Assembly (NCBI GenBank): GCA_913056425.1
Contig: CAJXLR010000062.1
Span: forward strand, 1 to 8,106
Length of the DNA: 8,106 nt
DNA from: an uncultured Bacteroidota bacterium
GTDB taxonomy: Bacteria; Bacteroidota; Bacteroidia; NS11-12g; UBA9320
Reading direction: 5' to 3'
Made by a program: the position numbers and the translations under genes. Shown one piece after another: positions 1 through 6,458 of this stretch (position 1 is its first letter; every line of letters begins with the position of its first letter). Below the pieces are notes generated by a model. The model searched no databases, was not told the DNA's origin, and saw nothing but the letters and a program-made list of their open reading frames with translations.

Positions 1-1383
1 TACATCACGATCTACGCGTAATTGGAACGTATCTGTTCCATTAGTGATGTCTACGTTTCCATTGTTAGGCCATACTGTGGTAGTGTCAGCAATCCAAACT
101 TTTCTAATTTCGATGAAATCAGACTCCGTTTCTTCACTTGGCTTCATTACAACCACTGGGTCTTTAAGCGTATTGTTTTGGCTTTCAACCTTGATGCTGT
201 CTGCAAATACTTCAATCAATCCGTTGTAGTGAGTCATCTCACCTCGAACTGTAATCTCGTCACCTTCCGTTACAACATAGTCTGAAACATCGCGGAAGTT
301 AAAGATGTTAACCCCTGCTGTTGAATCGATGATTGTGAAAGAGATTCCTGCGTTTCCATCGTAGTCAGGACCGTAAACGATACCTGTAACTTCAACTTTC
401 ACTTTGTCGTACTTAGGTACAAAGTCAGCGTCGTTTTCTTTTACGTTTACAATCTTCGTTTTCCAGTAATCGTCGTTTTCAATCGTAACGAAGAAGGAAG
501 AATCTTTTGTAAGATCTGCGTTGGTCGCATTTCTCAACTTCAACTGGATGGTCTTATCAATTGCAGCATCCATGTTATCGGTTAACGTAATGGTATACGT
601 TTGATCCGCAGTAGAACCTTTGGCAAATGTCAAAGTTTGAGGAGTTGTAGCCGTGTAATCCGTTCCACTCACAGCAGAACCACCGGTCACATAAACATCA
701 ACGGTAGCGTCCATCGTTGAAGATGGATTTGAAATAGAAACAGAAACATTTACTGTTCCTGCATTCTCCATCACTGCAATGCCGCTTGTCGCAAAACCGA
801 TTTCAGGGCTTGCTGGAACGTAGCAGTCAGAGGTGTGTGAACCTAAGTATGAGAAAGTGTTTTGAGGGTAAACATCCCACTCGTTCACTCCATTTGTCCA
901 GTTTAACTGTCCAGCCTTGATACCTGATTTTCGAACTAGTGTGTACTCTTTAGATGCACCAGAACCTATAGTCCATGATGATCCCGGATCTGTACCAGGG
1001 GTTCCGAAAACATCAAGAATGGTTTTCGTGCTCATGTTTATCAGAGAAAGCGCGTCGTCCCCATTGTAGTAAGTAGCACTTCCTGTGGTGTCTGCTGCGG
1101 CTAAAATTGCAGCATCAGCACTTGGGTTGGCGATGATGTATACATCATTTGCCGCGAGCATACCACTCATTCCAAAGGTGTCTGGGCTTGAGCTTCCACC
1201 ATTGAGTCTTACCACAGCATAGTCGCTTAAGTCTACACTAGCGTTGGTAGGGTTGTAAATTTCAATTGCTTTGTTGTTGCTAGAACCTTCAATGTACTCT
1301 GAGAAGTAAAGTTCGTCGCATTGGGCAAATCCAAGTGCACTCACTAGAGTTACACCAAATGCCATCAGTAAAAATCGTTTCAT
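1..1383 (-). CDS. Secreted lamin-tail / Calx-beta / OB-like multidomain protein, N-terminal part (runs off the left edge)
   Basis: The minus-strand frame is open from the ATG at 1383-1381 to base 1, giving 461 codons without a stop; the C-terminus lies outside the window. Residues 1-21 form a Sec signal peptide (MKRFLLMAFG start, hydrophobic core, A-Q before Cys22). Residues 22 to about 186 look like a lamin-tail domain, with the hallmark stretch FSEYIEGSSNNKAIEIYNPT near residue 27 and a later NDVYIIANP strand. Residues about 188-305 look like a Calx-beta-type sandwich (SGTDYT, then a closing ENDD at 302-305). Residues about 310-405 resemble the OB-like beta domain common in Bacteroidota surface proteins, followed by an E-E-T-E-S segment that often continues it. 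Proteins of this build usually end in a type IX secretion sorting domain, which cannot be checked here. The role is probably extracellular binding or scaffolding; a catalytic domain downstream is possible. Domain calls are by eye. Confidence 0.87.
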   Translation of the reverse strand, partial: MKRFLLMAFGVTLVSALGFAQCDELYFSEYIEGSSNNKAIEIYNPTNASVDLSDYAVVRLNGGSSSPDTFGMSGMLAANDVYIIANPSADAAILAAADTTGSATYYNGDDALSLINMSTKTILDVFGTPGTDPGSSWTIGSGASKEYTLVRKSGIKAGQLNWTNGVNEWDVYPQNTFSYLGSHTSDCYVPASPEIGFATSGIAVMENAGTVNVSVSISNPSSTMDATVDVYVTGGSAVSGTDYTATTPQTLTFAKGSTADQTYTITLTDNMDAAIDKTIQLKLRNATNADLTKDSSFFVTIENDDYWKTKIVNVKENDADFVPKYDKVKVEVTGIVYGPDYDGNAGISFTIIDSTAGVNIFNFRDVSDYVVTEGDEITVRGEMTHYNGLIEVFADSIKVESQNNTLKDPVVVMKPSEETESDFIEIRKVWIADTTTVWPNNGNVDITNGTDTFQLRVDRDV

Positions 1384-1413
1384 AATCGTAACTAAAGATA
1401 AATTTTGGTGTCA

Positions 1414-1443
1414 CGAAATTAAGAGATTCGACAAGTAAGACAA
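1414..1443 (-). promoter_or_regulatory. Candidate Bacteroidota promoter for the lamin-tail gene
   Basis: Read on the minus strand, TTG (1443-1441) is followed after exactly 19 nt by TAATTTCG (1421-1414). This is one mismatch from the TTG-N19-21-TAnnTTTG pattern known for the primary sigma factor of Bacteroidota. It would leave a leader of roughly 25-30 nt before the ATG. The -33 element lies in a direct repeat, GACAAG at 1430-1435 and 1439-1444 (plus-strand reading, 9-bp period). A second -7-like box, TATCTTTA at 1400-1393, is closer to the start but lacks a well-placed TTG. Confidence 0.4.
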
Positions 1444-1551
1444 GCGTTTCGATGTCATTTTAGCATTACCGCTGGTTAAACAAGAATTTCCGTTCATCAA
1501 ATCTCACCCTAAGCAACATCATGATTTCATTGGTTGACTCGTCATTGAAGT

Positions 1552-2037
1552 ATGTTTAGAAAACGAAACAAGGTTCCACAACCGCAAAGTGCGCTGGCTG
1601 ATATCGCCATGCTATTGCTAATTTTTTTTCTGGTAACTACACAAATGGAGGATGAGCAAGGGGTGACGGCCCTGCTTCCACCCAAGGAAGCCGTGAAGTC
1701 CGGAAGGCCTCTAACCCAAGTGCAGATCTTGTTAAACCAACAAGATCAAGTTCAAATCAATTCCAAGCGCATTAGTCTTGGTGAAATTGATACTGAGTTA
1801 TACAAACTCTTGGTTGGTAATGGTCAAATTCAAGTTGAGCTAAGAAGCCATGTTCAAACCAGTTATCCCGCGTATGTAAAAGCGTACGACGAGATAAAAT
1901 CAGCCTATAAGATGGTTTACAACGATATGGCCGAAAAGGAGTTTCAAGTGGAATTCAATCAACTCTCACCAAATCAAAAGAAGCAGATTACATCATCACG
2001 ACCCATAAAAATATTTGAAGGGGACCTGGTCGATTAG
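1552..2037 (+). CDS. exbD: ExbD/TolR-family biopolymer transport protein
   Basis: This 161-residue protein is built like ExbD: a short basic cytoplasmic N-terminus (FRKRNK), one membrane helix at about 14-30, and a periplasmic domain. The helix carries the acidic residue expected of the family (Asp17 in LADIAMLLLIFF), which takes part in proton-driven coupling, and is followed by the family-like VTTQMEDEQG stretch and a proline pair (LPP). ExbD works with ExbB to power TonB-dependent outer-membrane uptake. No exbB, tonB or second exbD is adjacent: the upstream gene is divergent and the next gene is unrelated, so it is an orphan copy or a displaced part of the usual cluster. The ATG at 1552 is the first after an in-frame TGA at 1546-1548, and the next Met lies inside the membrane helix, so this start is well fixed. 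No convincing promoter was found directly before it. Confidence 0.87.
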   Translation: MFRKRNKVPQPQSALADIAMLLLIFFLVTTQMEDEQGVTALLPPKEAVKSGRPLTQVQILLNQQDQVQINSKRISLGEIDTELYKLLVGNGQIQVELRSHVQTSYPAYVKAYDEIKSAYKMVYNDMAEKEFQVEFNQLSPNQKKQITSSRPIKIFEGDLVD

Positions 2038-2046
2038 CGCTTTGTT

Positions 2047-2054
2047 TATCTTTG
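2047..2054 (+). promoter_or_regulatory. -7 promoter box of the TfoX-like gene
   Basis: TATCTTTG is an exact match to TAnnTTTG and ends 4 nt (GTAA) before the ATG at 2059. Transcription from it would begin at or very near the A of the start codon. No good TTG is seen 19-21 nt upstream, so the call rests on the -7 box and on the same spacing at three other genes of the window. Confidence 0.5.
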
Positions 2055-2058
2055 GTAA

Positions 2059-2409
2059 ATGGCGTACAACGAGCACTTAGCGGAACGAATTCGCAGGAAT
2101 CTGATGGAGAAGCACATACATTTTGAAGAAAAGAAAATGATGGGAGGACTTTGCTTTATGGTTAACGATAAGATGTGTGTAGGAATTGTGAAGGATGATT
2201 TGATGGCGCGTGTTGGAGAAGATCTACAGGAGGAGAACGCTGGTAAGCACGGATGTCGCCCCATGGATTTTACCGGTCGTCCCATGAAAGGTTATGTATT
2301 CGTATCGCCGGTAGGCATTGACAGAGAAAGTGACCTAGAGCATTGGATAGATCTCTGTATCCAATTTAATCCACTTGCTAAATCGAGCAAAAAGAAAAAG
2401 CGTGGATAA
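2059..2409 (+). CDS. TfoX/Sxy N-terminal domain protein
   Basis: A 116-residue stand-alone TfoX N-terminal domain protein. Visible family features are the opening AYNEHLAERIRRNL helix, the EKKMMGGLCFMVNDKMCVG segment at about 25-43, the DDLMARVGED strand at about 46-55, and M-K-G-Y-V-F-V at about 76-82. The C-terminus is a lysine-rich tail (SSKKKKRG). In Gammaproteobacteria the two-domain TfoX/Sxy protein regulates competence; the single-domain form widespread in Bacteroidota has no settled role, so no competence function should be assumed. The ATG at 2059 sits 4 nt after an exact -7 box. Its stop codon (2407-2409) lies inside the start region of the following methyltransferase remnant, so the two were probably co-translated. 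Confidence 0.87.
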   Translation: MAYNEHLAERIRRNLMEKHIHFEEKKMMGGLCFMVNDKMCVGIVKDDLMARVGEDLQEENAGKHGCRPMDFTGRPMKGYVFVSPVGIDRESDLEHWIDLCIQFNPLAKSSKKKKRG

Positions 2410-2796
2410 AACCGAAGAGTACCAAGAAATAGCTCGGCAATTACAGAAACCAACCGGTGAGAATGGATTACAAATTGCCAAGTTCATGAATGATGGAAAT
2501 GAACGCTTAAATCGCAATACAATCGGTGAGTTAAAAATGGTCCCAAATGCAAAAGTTTTGGAGATTGGTATGGGCAATGGTGCGTTTGTTCACGAGCTAT
2601 TCAAAATCGAACCAGATCTTACCTATTACGGTTTTGACTACTCGGAACTGATGATTTCCGAGGCGACCAAATTAAATGAGTACCTAGTTGAGCAGGTTTT
2701 TCGCGCATTCGCTCAGAGCTCGTGCCTGAGCCTCCTTTTGAGAGCGAAGGTGAACTACTTGAAGTAGAATCATTAGTTGTATGTGGCGTGAAATGA
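2402..2796 (+). pseudogene. Class I SAM-dependent methyltransferase, broken by an internal deletion and frameshift
   Basis: The head is read from the GTG at 2402 (overlapping the TfoX-like stop by 8 nt; an ATG at 2375 in the same frame is an alternative). It gives a typical small methyltransferase N-terminus: helix QIAKFMNDGNERLNRNT, SAM motif I VLEIGMGNG at about 52-60, and the Asp at the end of beta-2 in YYGFDYSELM at about 75-84. After about 2691 this frame turns into unlike residues and stops at 2767. In another frame, 2692-2796 reads AGFSRIRSELVPEP followed by GELLEVESLVVCGVK and TGA, which is what the last helix end and the beta-6/beta-7 hairpin of a class I methyltransferase look like. 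The central strands (motifs around beta-4 and beta-5) are absent. I infer one ancestral gene that lost its middle, roughly 80-100 codons, and its frame. A stray assembly or sequencing deletion would look the same. Confidence 0.65.
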
Positions 2797-2813
2797 CAAT
2801 CGAGTTTTTTTAC

Positions 2814-2821
2814 TAACATTG
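2814..2821 (+). promoter_or_regulatory. -7 promoter box of the 2826 lipoprotein gene
   Basis: TAACATTG matches TAnnTTTG at all but one position and ends 4 nt (TCCA) before the ATG at 2826, the same spacing as at three other genes here. A run of seven T lies just upstream (2805-2811). No clear -33 TTG at the usual distance. Confidence 0.35.
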
Positions 2822-2825
2822 TCCA

Positions 2826-3290
2826 ATGAACAAATCTTTGAAACTTTATTCACTTGTTGCTCTAACCTTAATGGTAGGCATTTTTGTAGGTGTTGGTTGT
2901 GCCGATGATGTTGTAGTAACCGGGGACGACCCGACTACGACAAATACAAACACTTATTTAAGTCGATCACTCATAACTGCAACACATATTGTTAACACAA
3001 CACGTTGTCCTCAAGAGCTGGACGAGGTAGCGGTAACAACTACAGATCTTCCAGAAGGTAAACCGGATTCAGTAGTGGTTACATTAAATCACGGTTCTTT
3101 GGATGCATTTTTCCCAACTTCAGGTGAGCGTACCATTATTCCTAGTGCACATCTTGAGTCTGAACAAGTTCGTGTTTTCTTTAGTTGTGCTAGCCAAGAG
3201 AATGTGGATGGACAACTAACATTTAGCTTCTTTGTTGGCGGAAAAGTTGTAGCAACAGAGACGGTCTCGGTTAAAGTAACTGTGAACTAG
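2826..3290 (+). CDS. Small lipoprotein of unknown function
   Basis: A 154-residue protein with a lipoprotein signal peptide: basic start (MNKSLK), hydrophobic core at 8-23 and lipobox VGVGC with lipidated Cys25. The cysteine is followed by A-D-D; acidic residues here resemble the export signal that sends Bacteroidota lipoproteins to the cell surface, so surface exposure is plausible but inferred. A Thr/Asn-rich linker (about 33-47) leads to a region of about 105 residues with alternating beta-strand pattern (DSVVVTLNHG, QVRVFFSCAS, LTFSFFVGGK) ending in VSVKVTVN, suggesting a single beta-sandwich. Cys residues at about 62 and 119 could form a disulfide. I do not recognise the family. The next gene starts 2 nt after its stop, so the two are probably one transcript. 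Confidence 0.8.
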   Translation: MNKSLKLYSLVALTLMVGIFVGVGCADDVVVTGDDPTTTNTNTYLSRSLITATHIVNTTRCPQELDEVAVTTTDLPEGKPDSVVVTLNHGSLDAFFPTSGERTIIPSAHLESEQVRVFFSCASQENVDGQLTFSFFVGGKVVATETVSVKVTVN

Positions 3291-3292
3291 CC

Positions 3293-3847
3293 GTGGGTAA
3301 CCCCGGAAAGAGACTCACACCTCAACACATTGCTTTCATTCAAGAACGCCATGTGTTTTTTGTCGCAACGGCTCCAAACGATGGTAAGATAAACTTATCG
3401 CCTAAAGGTATAGATACATTCCGTATCATAGATGATACCACTGTAGCGTGGTTGAATCTGACAGGTAGTGGAAATGAAACGGCTGCACACGTCCTCGAGA
3501 ATGGTAGAATGACCATAATGATGTGTGCTTTCGAGGGAAGCCCCAATATTCTGCGAATCTATGGGACGGCTCGGGCAGTCCACCCCGGAGATAAAGATTG
3601 GCCAGAGGTGTCTAAAGGTTTTCCTGAGTTGCCTGGGACCCGGCAGATATTCATCGTTCATGTTGACGGCGTAATGAATTCTTGTGGATTTGGAGTTCCT
3701 ATTATGGAGTACAAAGAAGAACGGAGCACACTGCTTTATTGGGCGGACAAAAAAGGTGAAGAGGGTATAAAGCAGTATCAACTCGATAATAATGTAACCA
3801 GCCTAGATGGTTTAAAAACAGGTTTGCCAACTTCAGACCTTGGTTAG
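3293..3847 (+). CDS. Pyridoxamine 5'-phosphate oxidase (PPOX)-family flavin-binding protein
   Basis: A 184-residue protein of the PPOX-like split-barrel fold. It opens with an IAFIQERHVFFVATA strand-helix (about 14-28), followed by the family-typical NLSPKGIDTFRIID (about 34-47), VAWLNLTGSGNETAAHVLEN (about 51-70), MTIMMCAFEGSP (about 73-84) and LRIYGTARAV (about 87-96). Such proteins bind FMN, or in some branches F420 or heme, at a dimer interface and reduce or oxidise small molecules; the substrate of this branch is unknown and vitamin B6 synthesis should not be assumed. The start is GTG, 2 nt after the stop of the preceding lipoprotein, and no earlier in-frame start fits homologue length. 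The close spacing suggests translational coupling with that lipoprotein. No signal peptide is present, so it acts in the cytoplasm. Confidence 0.87.
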   Translation: MGNPGKRLTPQHIAFIQERHVFFVATAPNDGKINLSPKGIDTFRIIDDTTVAWLNLTGSGNETAAHVLENGRMTIMMCAFEGSPNILRIYGTARAVHPGDKDWPEVSKGFPELPGTRQIFIVHVDGVMNSCGFGVPIMEYKEERSTLLYWADKKGEEGIKQYQLDNNVTSLDGLKTGLPTSDLG

Positions 3848-3889
3848 CTGAGAAGTTTAGCTATTAACCTCAATTAAATATTACTGCAC

Positions 3890-3897
3890 TAGCTTTG
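3890..3897 (+). promoter_or_regulatory. -7 promoter box of the alkaline phosphatase gene
   Basis: TAGCTTTG is an exact match to TAnnTTTG. Its last G is the first base of an in-frame GTG at 3897 that could be mistaken for the start codon; initiation a few bases downstream would exclude that GTG and supports the ATG at 3918, leaving a leader of about 14 nt. No good -33 TTG is visible. Confidence 0.45.
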
Positions 3898-3917
3898 TGG
3901 TCTCGGAAAGTGAAATC

Positions 3918-5012
3918 ATGAAGAAAGCGGTCTACTCTCTAATCATCTTGCTCGGTATTGCGGGATGTTCTACCATACCAAAGACACAAGGACATGGTAC
4001 TAAGAAACCCAAGCGAATTATTCTCCTCATTGGCGATGGCATGGGATTAACTCAAATTTCTTCACTTTACGTTGAGTCGGATAACACCACGAACTTCAAC
4101 CGATTTACCCACGTTGGCTTGATGAACCCGAAATCGGCGAGTCATAAAATTACCGACTCAGCTGCAGGCGCAACCGCGTTCGCATGTGGTAAAAAAACGT
4201 ACAATGGAGCTATCGGCATGGGACCGGATACAACCAGTATTCCAAACCTGGTTGAGATTTTATCGGCTCGAAAATATGAAACTGGGGTTGTTGCAACATC
4301 GGCCATAACACATGCCACTCCGGCATCTTTCTATTCACACACAATTCATCGAAAACTCGAATACGATATTGCTGGTCAACTCCTAAAGTCTGACATAGAT
4401 TTCTTTGCAGGAGGAGGTTCTAAATACTTTGCACACCGAGAATCGGATATGAAGCTTTACAATTGGACAATCGATTCTTCCAAATCGGTTCAGCCAATCC
4501 CGGTTAAGTCGCGTCAAGGAGCAGAGCGTCTTGGATACTTGCTTGGAGAGAATGGATTACCTACGGCGCAAACCGATAGAGGGAACTTCTTACACAATGC
4601 CAGTGAAGCCGCAATCACATTTTTAGACAAGAGCAAATACTTCCTCATGATCGAAGGGTCTCAAATCGATTGGGGCGGACATGCAAATGATTACTCTTAC
4701 GTTAATTCAGAGATGAAAGACTTCGACAAAGTGTTGGGTTATGTATTGGATTATGCCGAAAAGGATGGTGAAACGCTAATTATTGTAACCGCAGATCACG
4801 AAACAGGAGGCCTTGCGCTAAATCCAAAAGCGGAAACGGACCTTCAGGGAAAGACAAACAGGAACTACGACTCGATTGAACCGAGTTTCACAACGGGAGG
4901 ACATACAGCTGCGCTTATACCGGTTTTTGCCTATGGTCCCGGAGCAGCTCATTTTACGGGGATGTATGAAAACACGGATATTTTCAAGAAAATTCTTGAG
5001 CTAGCGCGTTAA
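3918..5012 (+). CDS. Lipoprotein alkaline phosphatase (PhoA superfamily)
   Basis: A 364-residue phosphomonoesterase with the full active site. Numbering from the ATG at 3918: Asp40 (IGDGMG) is a metal ligand, Asp80-Ser81 (TDSAAGATAFACGKKT) holds the phosphorylated serine, His132 and Thr134 (THATPAS) and Arg145 (HRK) follow, then Glu246, Asp251 and His255 (EGSQIDWGGHAND), Asp293-His294 (TADHETGG) and His329 (TGGHTAA). By alignment in my head to E. coli PhoA, Asp153 is replaced by His132 and Lys328 by Trp252, a pair known from Vibrio-type alkaline phosphatase. The signal peptide ends in a clear lipobox, IAGC with Cys17, so the enzyme is membrane-anchored facing the periplasm or outside, and probably releases phosphate from organic esters. 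The longer reading from a GTG at 3897 would put seven acidic/polar residues before the signal peptide and overlaps the promoter box. Its TAA shares bases with the stop of the convergent gene. Confidence 0.94.
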   Translation: MKKAVYSLIILLGIAGCSTIPKTQGHGTKKPKRIILLIGDGMGLTQISSLYVESDNTTNFNRFTHVGLMNPKSASHKITDSAAGATAFACGKKTYNGAIGMGPDTTSIPNLVEILSARKYETGVVATSAITHATPASFYSHTIHRKLEYDIAGQLLKSDIDFFAGGGSKYFAHRESDMKLYNWTIDSSKSVQPIPVKSRQGAERLGYLLGENGLPTAQTDRGNFLHNASEAAITFLDKSKYFLMIEGSQIDWGGHANDYSYVNSEMKDFDKVLGYVLDYAEKDGETLIIVTADHETGGLALNPKAETDLQGKTNRNYDSIEPSFTTGGHTAALIPVFAYGPGAAHFTGMYENTDIFKKILELAR

Positions 5013-6382
5013 ATCGGTTTCCTAGCCGTTACGAAAAAACTGCCTTGATTTTTGTCTTCAAGGAGTTCTCCGCTGCGTTTGGCATATCCCACGTAGCTAA
5101 TAGATTCTATTTCAAACCCCGCAGATTCGAAAAGACGGATCAATTCAGCTTCTTCGAAGTAATGTAAGAATGCCACTTCTTTTCCCCCATTCTTCACATA
5201 GAAAACATCACCCTTTTCATATCCAAATTGGTCTAAGTGCATTTTGTGATACGTTTCTGAAGAAGCGGGTCCCCATTCATTTTTGTTGTGCAGGTTAAAA
5301 ACATCAACCATAAAACATCCACCGGGTTTAAGCCAACGATAGACGTTTTGAGCCACATTGAGGCGTTCTTCGCTCGAGGTAATATGTCCAAAAGCGTAAA
5401 GCATCGTACAAGCATCGTACGTTGAATTTTCTAGGTCAAGCGACATGACGTCGCCAATCAAGTATTCGTAGCCATACTTTTTTGCCTTGGCCAGCATTGC
5501 AGGACTTACATCTGCAAGTAACACCCCGTAGTTACTCCCTGTTAGGTTTTGAATTTTTTTGGCTCTCCGTCCAGTTCCACTGGCTAAGTGCAAGACGTTT
5601 TCAGCCTTCAGAGATTGCACTTGATCAGCGACAAGCTCGTTAATTCGGTTTATGTAGGCTTTGCGCGATGCGTGTTTTAGATCAAACGAGTCATAGTACT
5701 CTGCCTGTTCTTGATAATACCTCGTAATGTTTTGAACGATAACCGCCTTGTCCGGTTTGGGTATTACCGGATGGATTCGATGAGATTTCCCATTGGGCTC
5801 TGATCCGGGTTCAACAAATTTGTATGCATCGTTTTCAATGGAATGAAAATGATCGTCTGGGCTCTGCCATGATGCCGCCACTGCTTTTTCGTTGAGGATT
5901 CCTTTCCGTCCTGTAGTGATGTCGAAGATCTCCATTTTGTCGAAACTCTCAAGCGTAGGGTAATAGAAGTGAACGGATACCGCAGGTTCTTCACTTCGAT
6001 TCCATAGTTTGTGGATTACACCTTCTTCTTCGGGCAAAACTCCGAACGGTCCAGCATCTGTAATTCGCTCTTCGCGCATTACTCCATCGTTCAAACTATA
6101 CTCAACGTTGCTCAGCTGACCCTGAGTAACTACAACGTGTCCAAAGAAGTCTTCGTGATGATGAATTGCACTTTCTATTTGGGGAGGCCAATAAATTACA
6201 ACAACCTCCAATGGATCTAGAAGCATGATGTTTCGGCTGTAGTCCCCGTGAATTTCATCAGGGATATGCGATTCAATATCCAGTTTCGAGAAGTCAGTGC
6301 TTAAAACAAAATCTGTGAGCGTTTCAAACGTAATTGACTGGTTTGCAAAGTGCGATTTAATTCGAGTTATAAGATTCTCCAT
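5009..6382 (-). CDS. Cysteine dioxygenase - SAM-dependent methyltransferase fusion
   Basis: A 457-residue two-domain protein. Residues about 1-172 are a cysteine dioxygenase-type cupin. The iron ligands are His74 and His76 (SAIHHHEDFFGH) and His124 (GVIHKLWN). Arg50 in DYSRN matches the Arg that binds the cysteine carboxylate (rat Arg60). Ser136-His138-Tyr140 (SVHFYYP) matches the catalytic triad; Gly81 replaces Cys93 of the mammalian Cys-Tyr crosslink, as in bacterial enzymes. This domain should convert cysteine, or a close thiol, to the sulfinate. Residues about 220-457 are a class I methyltransferase: motif I VLHLASGTGR at 263-272 (His265 where Asp/Glu is usual), Asp291 after beta-2, GDVMSLDL at 310-317, LKPGGCFMVDVF at 351-362 and a final FFVTARK strand. 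A linker at about 173-220 joins them without a break. The pairing suggests successive steps on one sulfur compound; the methyl acceptor is unknown. The ATG at 6382 follows a near-consensus -7 box. Confidence 0.9.
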   Translation of the reverse strand: MENLITRIKSHFANQSITFETLTDFVLSTDFSKLDIESHIPDEIHGDYSRNIMLLDPLEVVVIYWPPQIESAIHHHEDFFGHVVVTQGQLSNVEYSLNDGVMREERITDAGPFGVLPEEEGVIHKLWNRSEEPAVSVHFYYPTLESFDKMEIFDITTGRKGILNEKAVAASWQSPDDHFHSIENDAYKFVEPGSEPNGKSHRIHPVIPKPDKAVIVQNITRYYQEQAEYYDSFDLKHASRKAYINRINELVADQVQSLKAENVLHLASGTGRRAKKIQNLTGSNYGVLLADVSPAMLAKAKKYGYEYLIGDVMSLDLENSTYDACTMLYAFGHITSSEERLNVAQNVYRWLKPGGCFMVDVFNLHNKNEWGPASSETYHKMHLDQFGYEKGDVFYVKNGGKEVAFLHYFEEAELIRLFESAGFEIESISYVGYAKRSGELLEDKNQGSFFVTARKPI

Positions 6383-6388
6383 CCGGTG

Positions 6389-6396
6389 CGAAGGTA
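6389..6396 (-). promoter_or_regulatory. -7 promoter box of the dioxygenase-methyltransferase gene
   Basis: On the minus strand TACCTTCG (one mismatch to TAnnTTTG) ends 6 nt before the ATG at 6382. A TTC lies 20 nt upstream in place of TTG. Together with the 76-nt gap to the preceding minus-strand gene it suggests a separate transcript with almost no leader. Confidence 0.35.
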
Positions 6397-6458
6397 TTTA
6401 TCGCTTGGAGTCTATCGAAATATGATGCTATGATTTTTATCCTTGCTGAAGTATTGAG

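Noticed and set aside
22..285. Plus-strand open frames at the left edge and other short frames at 3340-3781, 5233-5415, 5764-5994, 6011-6220, 6553-6903, 7229-7426 and 7769-7957
   Set aside because: All lie opposite or out of frame within genes with clear family features or signal peptides, and their translations show no domain-like pattern.
1551..1558. TATGTTTA with a TTG 18 nt upstream, as the exbD promoter
   Set aside because: The box overlaps the exbD start codon, so transcripts would begin inside the gene and lose the start needed for the membrane helix.
2619..2819. Minus-strand open frame of 66 codons over the methyltransferase remnant
   Set aside because: It is antisense to both the head and tail fragments, is Ser/Thr/Pro-rich without a recognisable domain, and the plus-strand reading explains the bases better.
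3842..3869. Imperfect hairpin GGTTA-GCT / AGC-TAT-TAACC after the PPOX stop, as a terminator
   Set aside because: The stem is AT-rich, has a 3-nt bulge and is not followed by a T run.
3897..3917. GTG at 3897 as start of the alkaline phosphatase
   Set aside because: It overlaps the -7 promoter box and would place M-V-S-E-S-E-I ahead of an otherwise perfect lipoprotein signal peptide beginning at the ATG at 3918.
5000..5026. GCTAG / CTAGC inverted pair around the convergent stops, as a bidirectional terminator
   Set aside because: Only 5 bp of stem with a 17-nt loop and no T tract.
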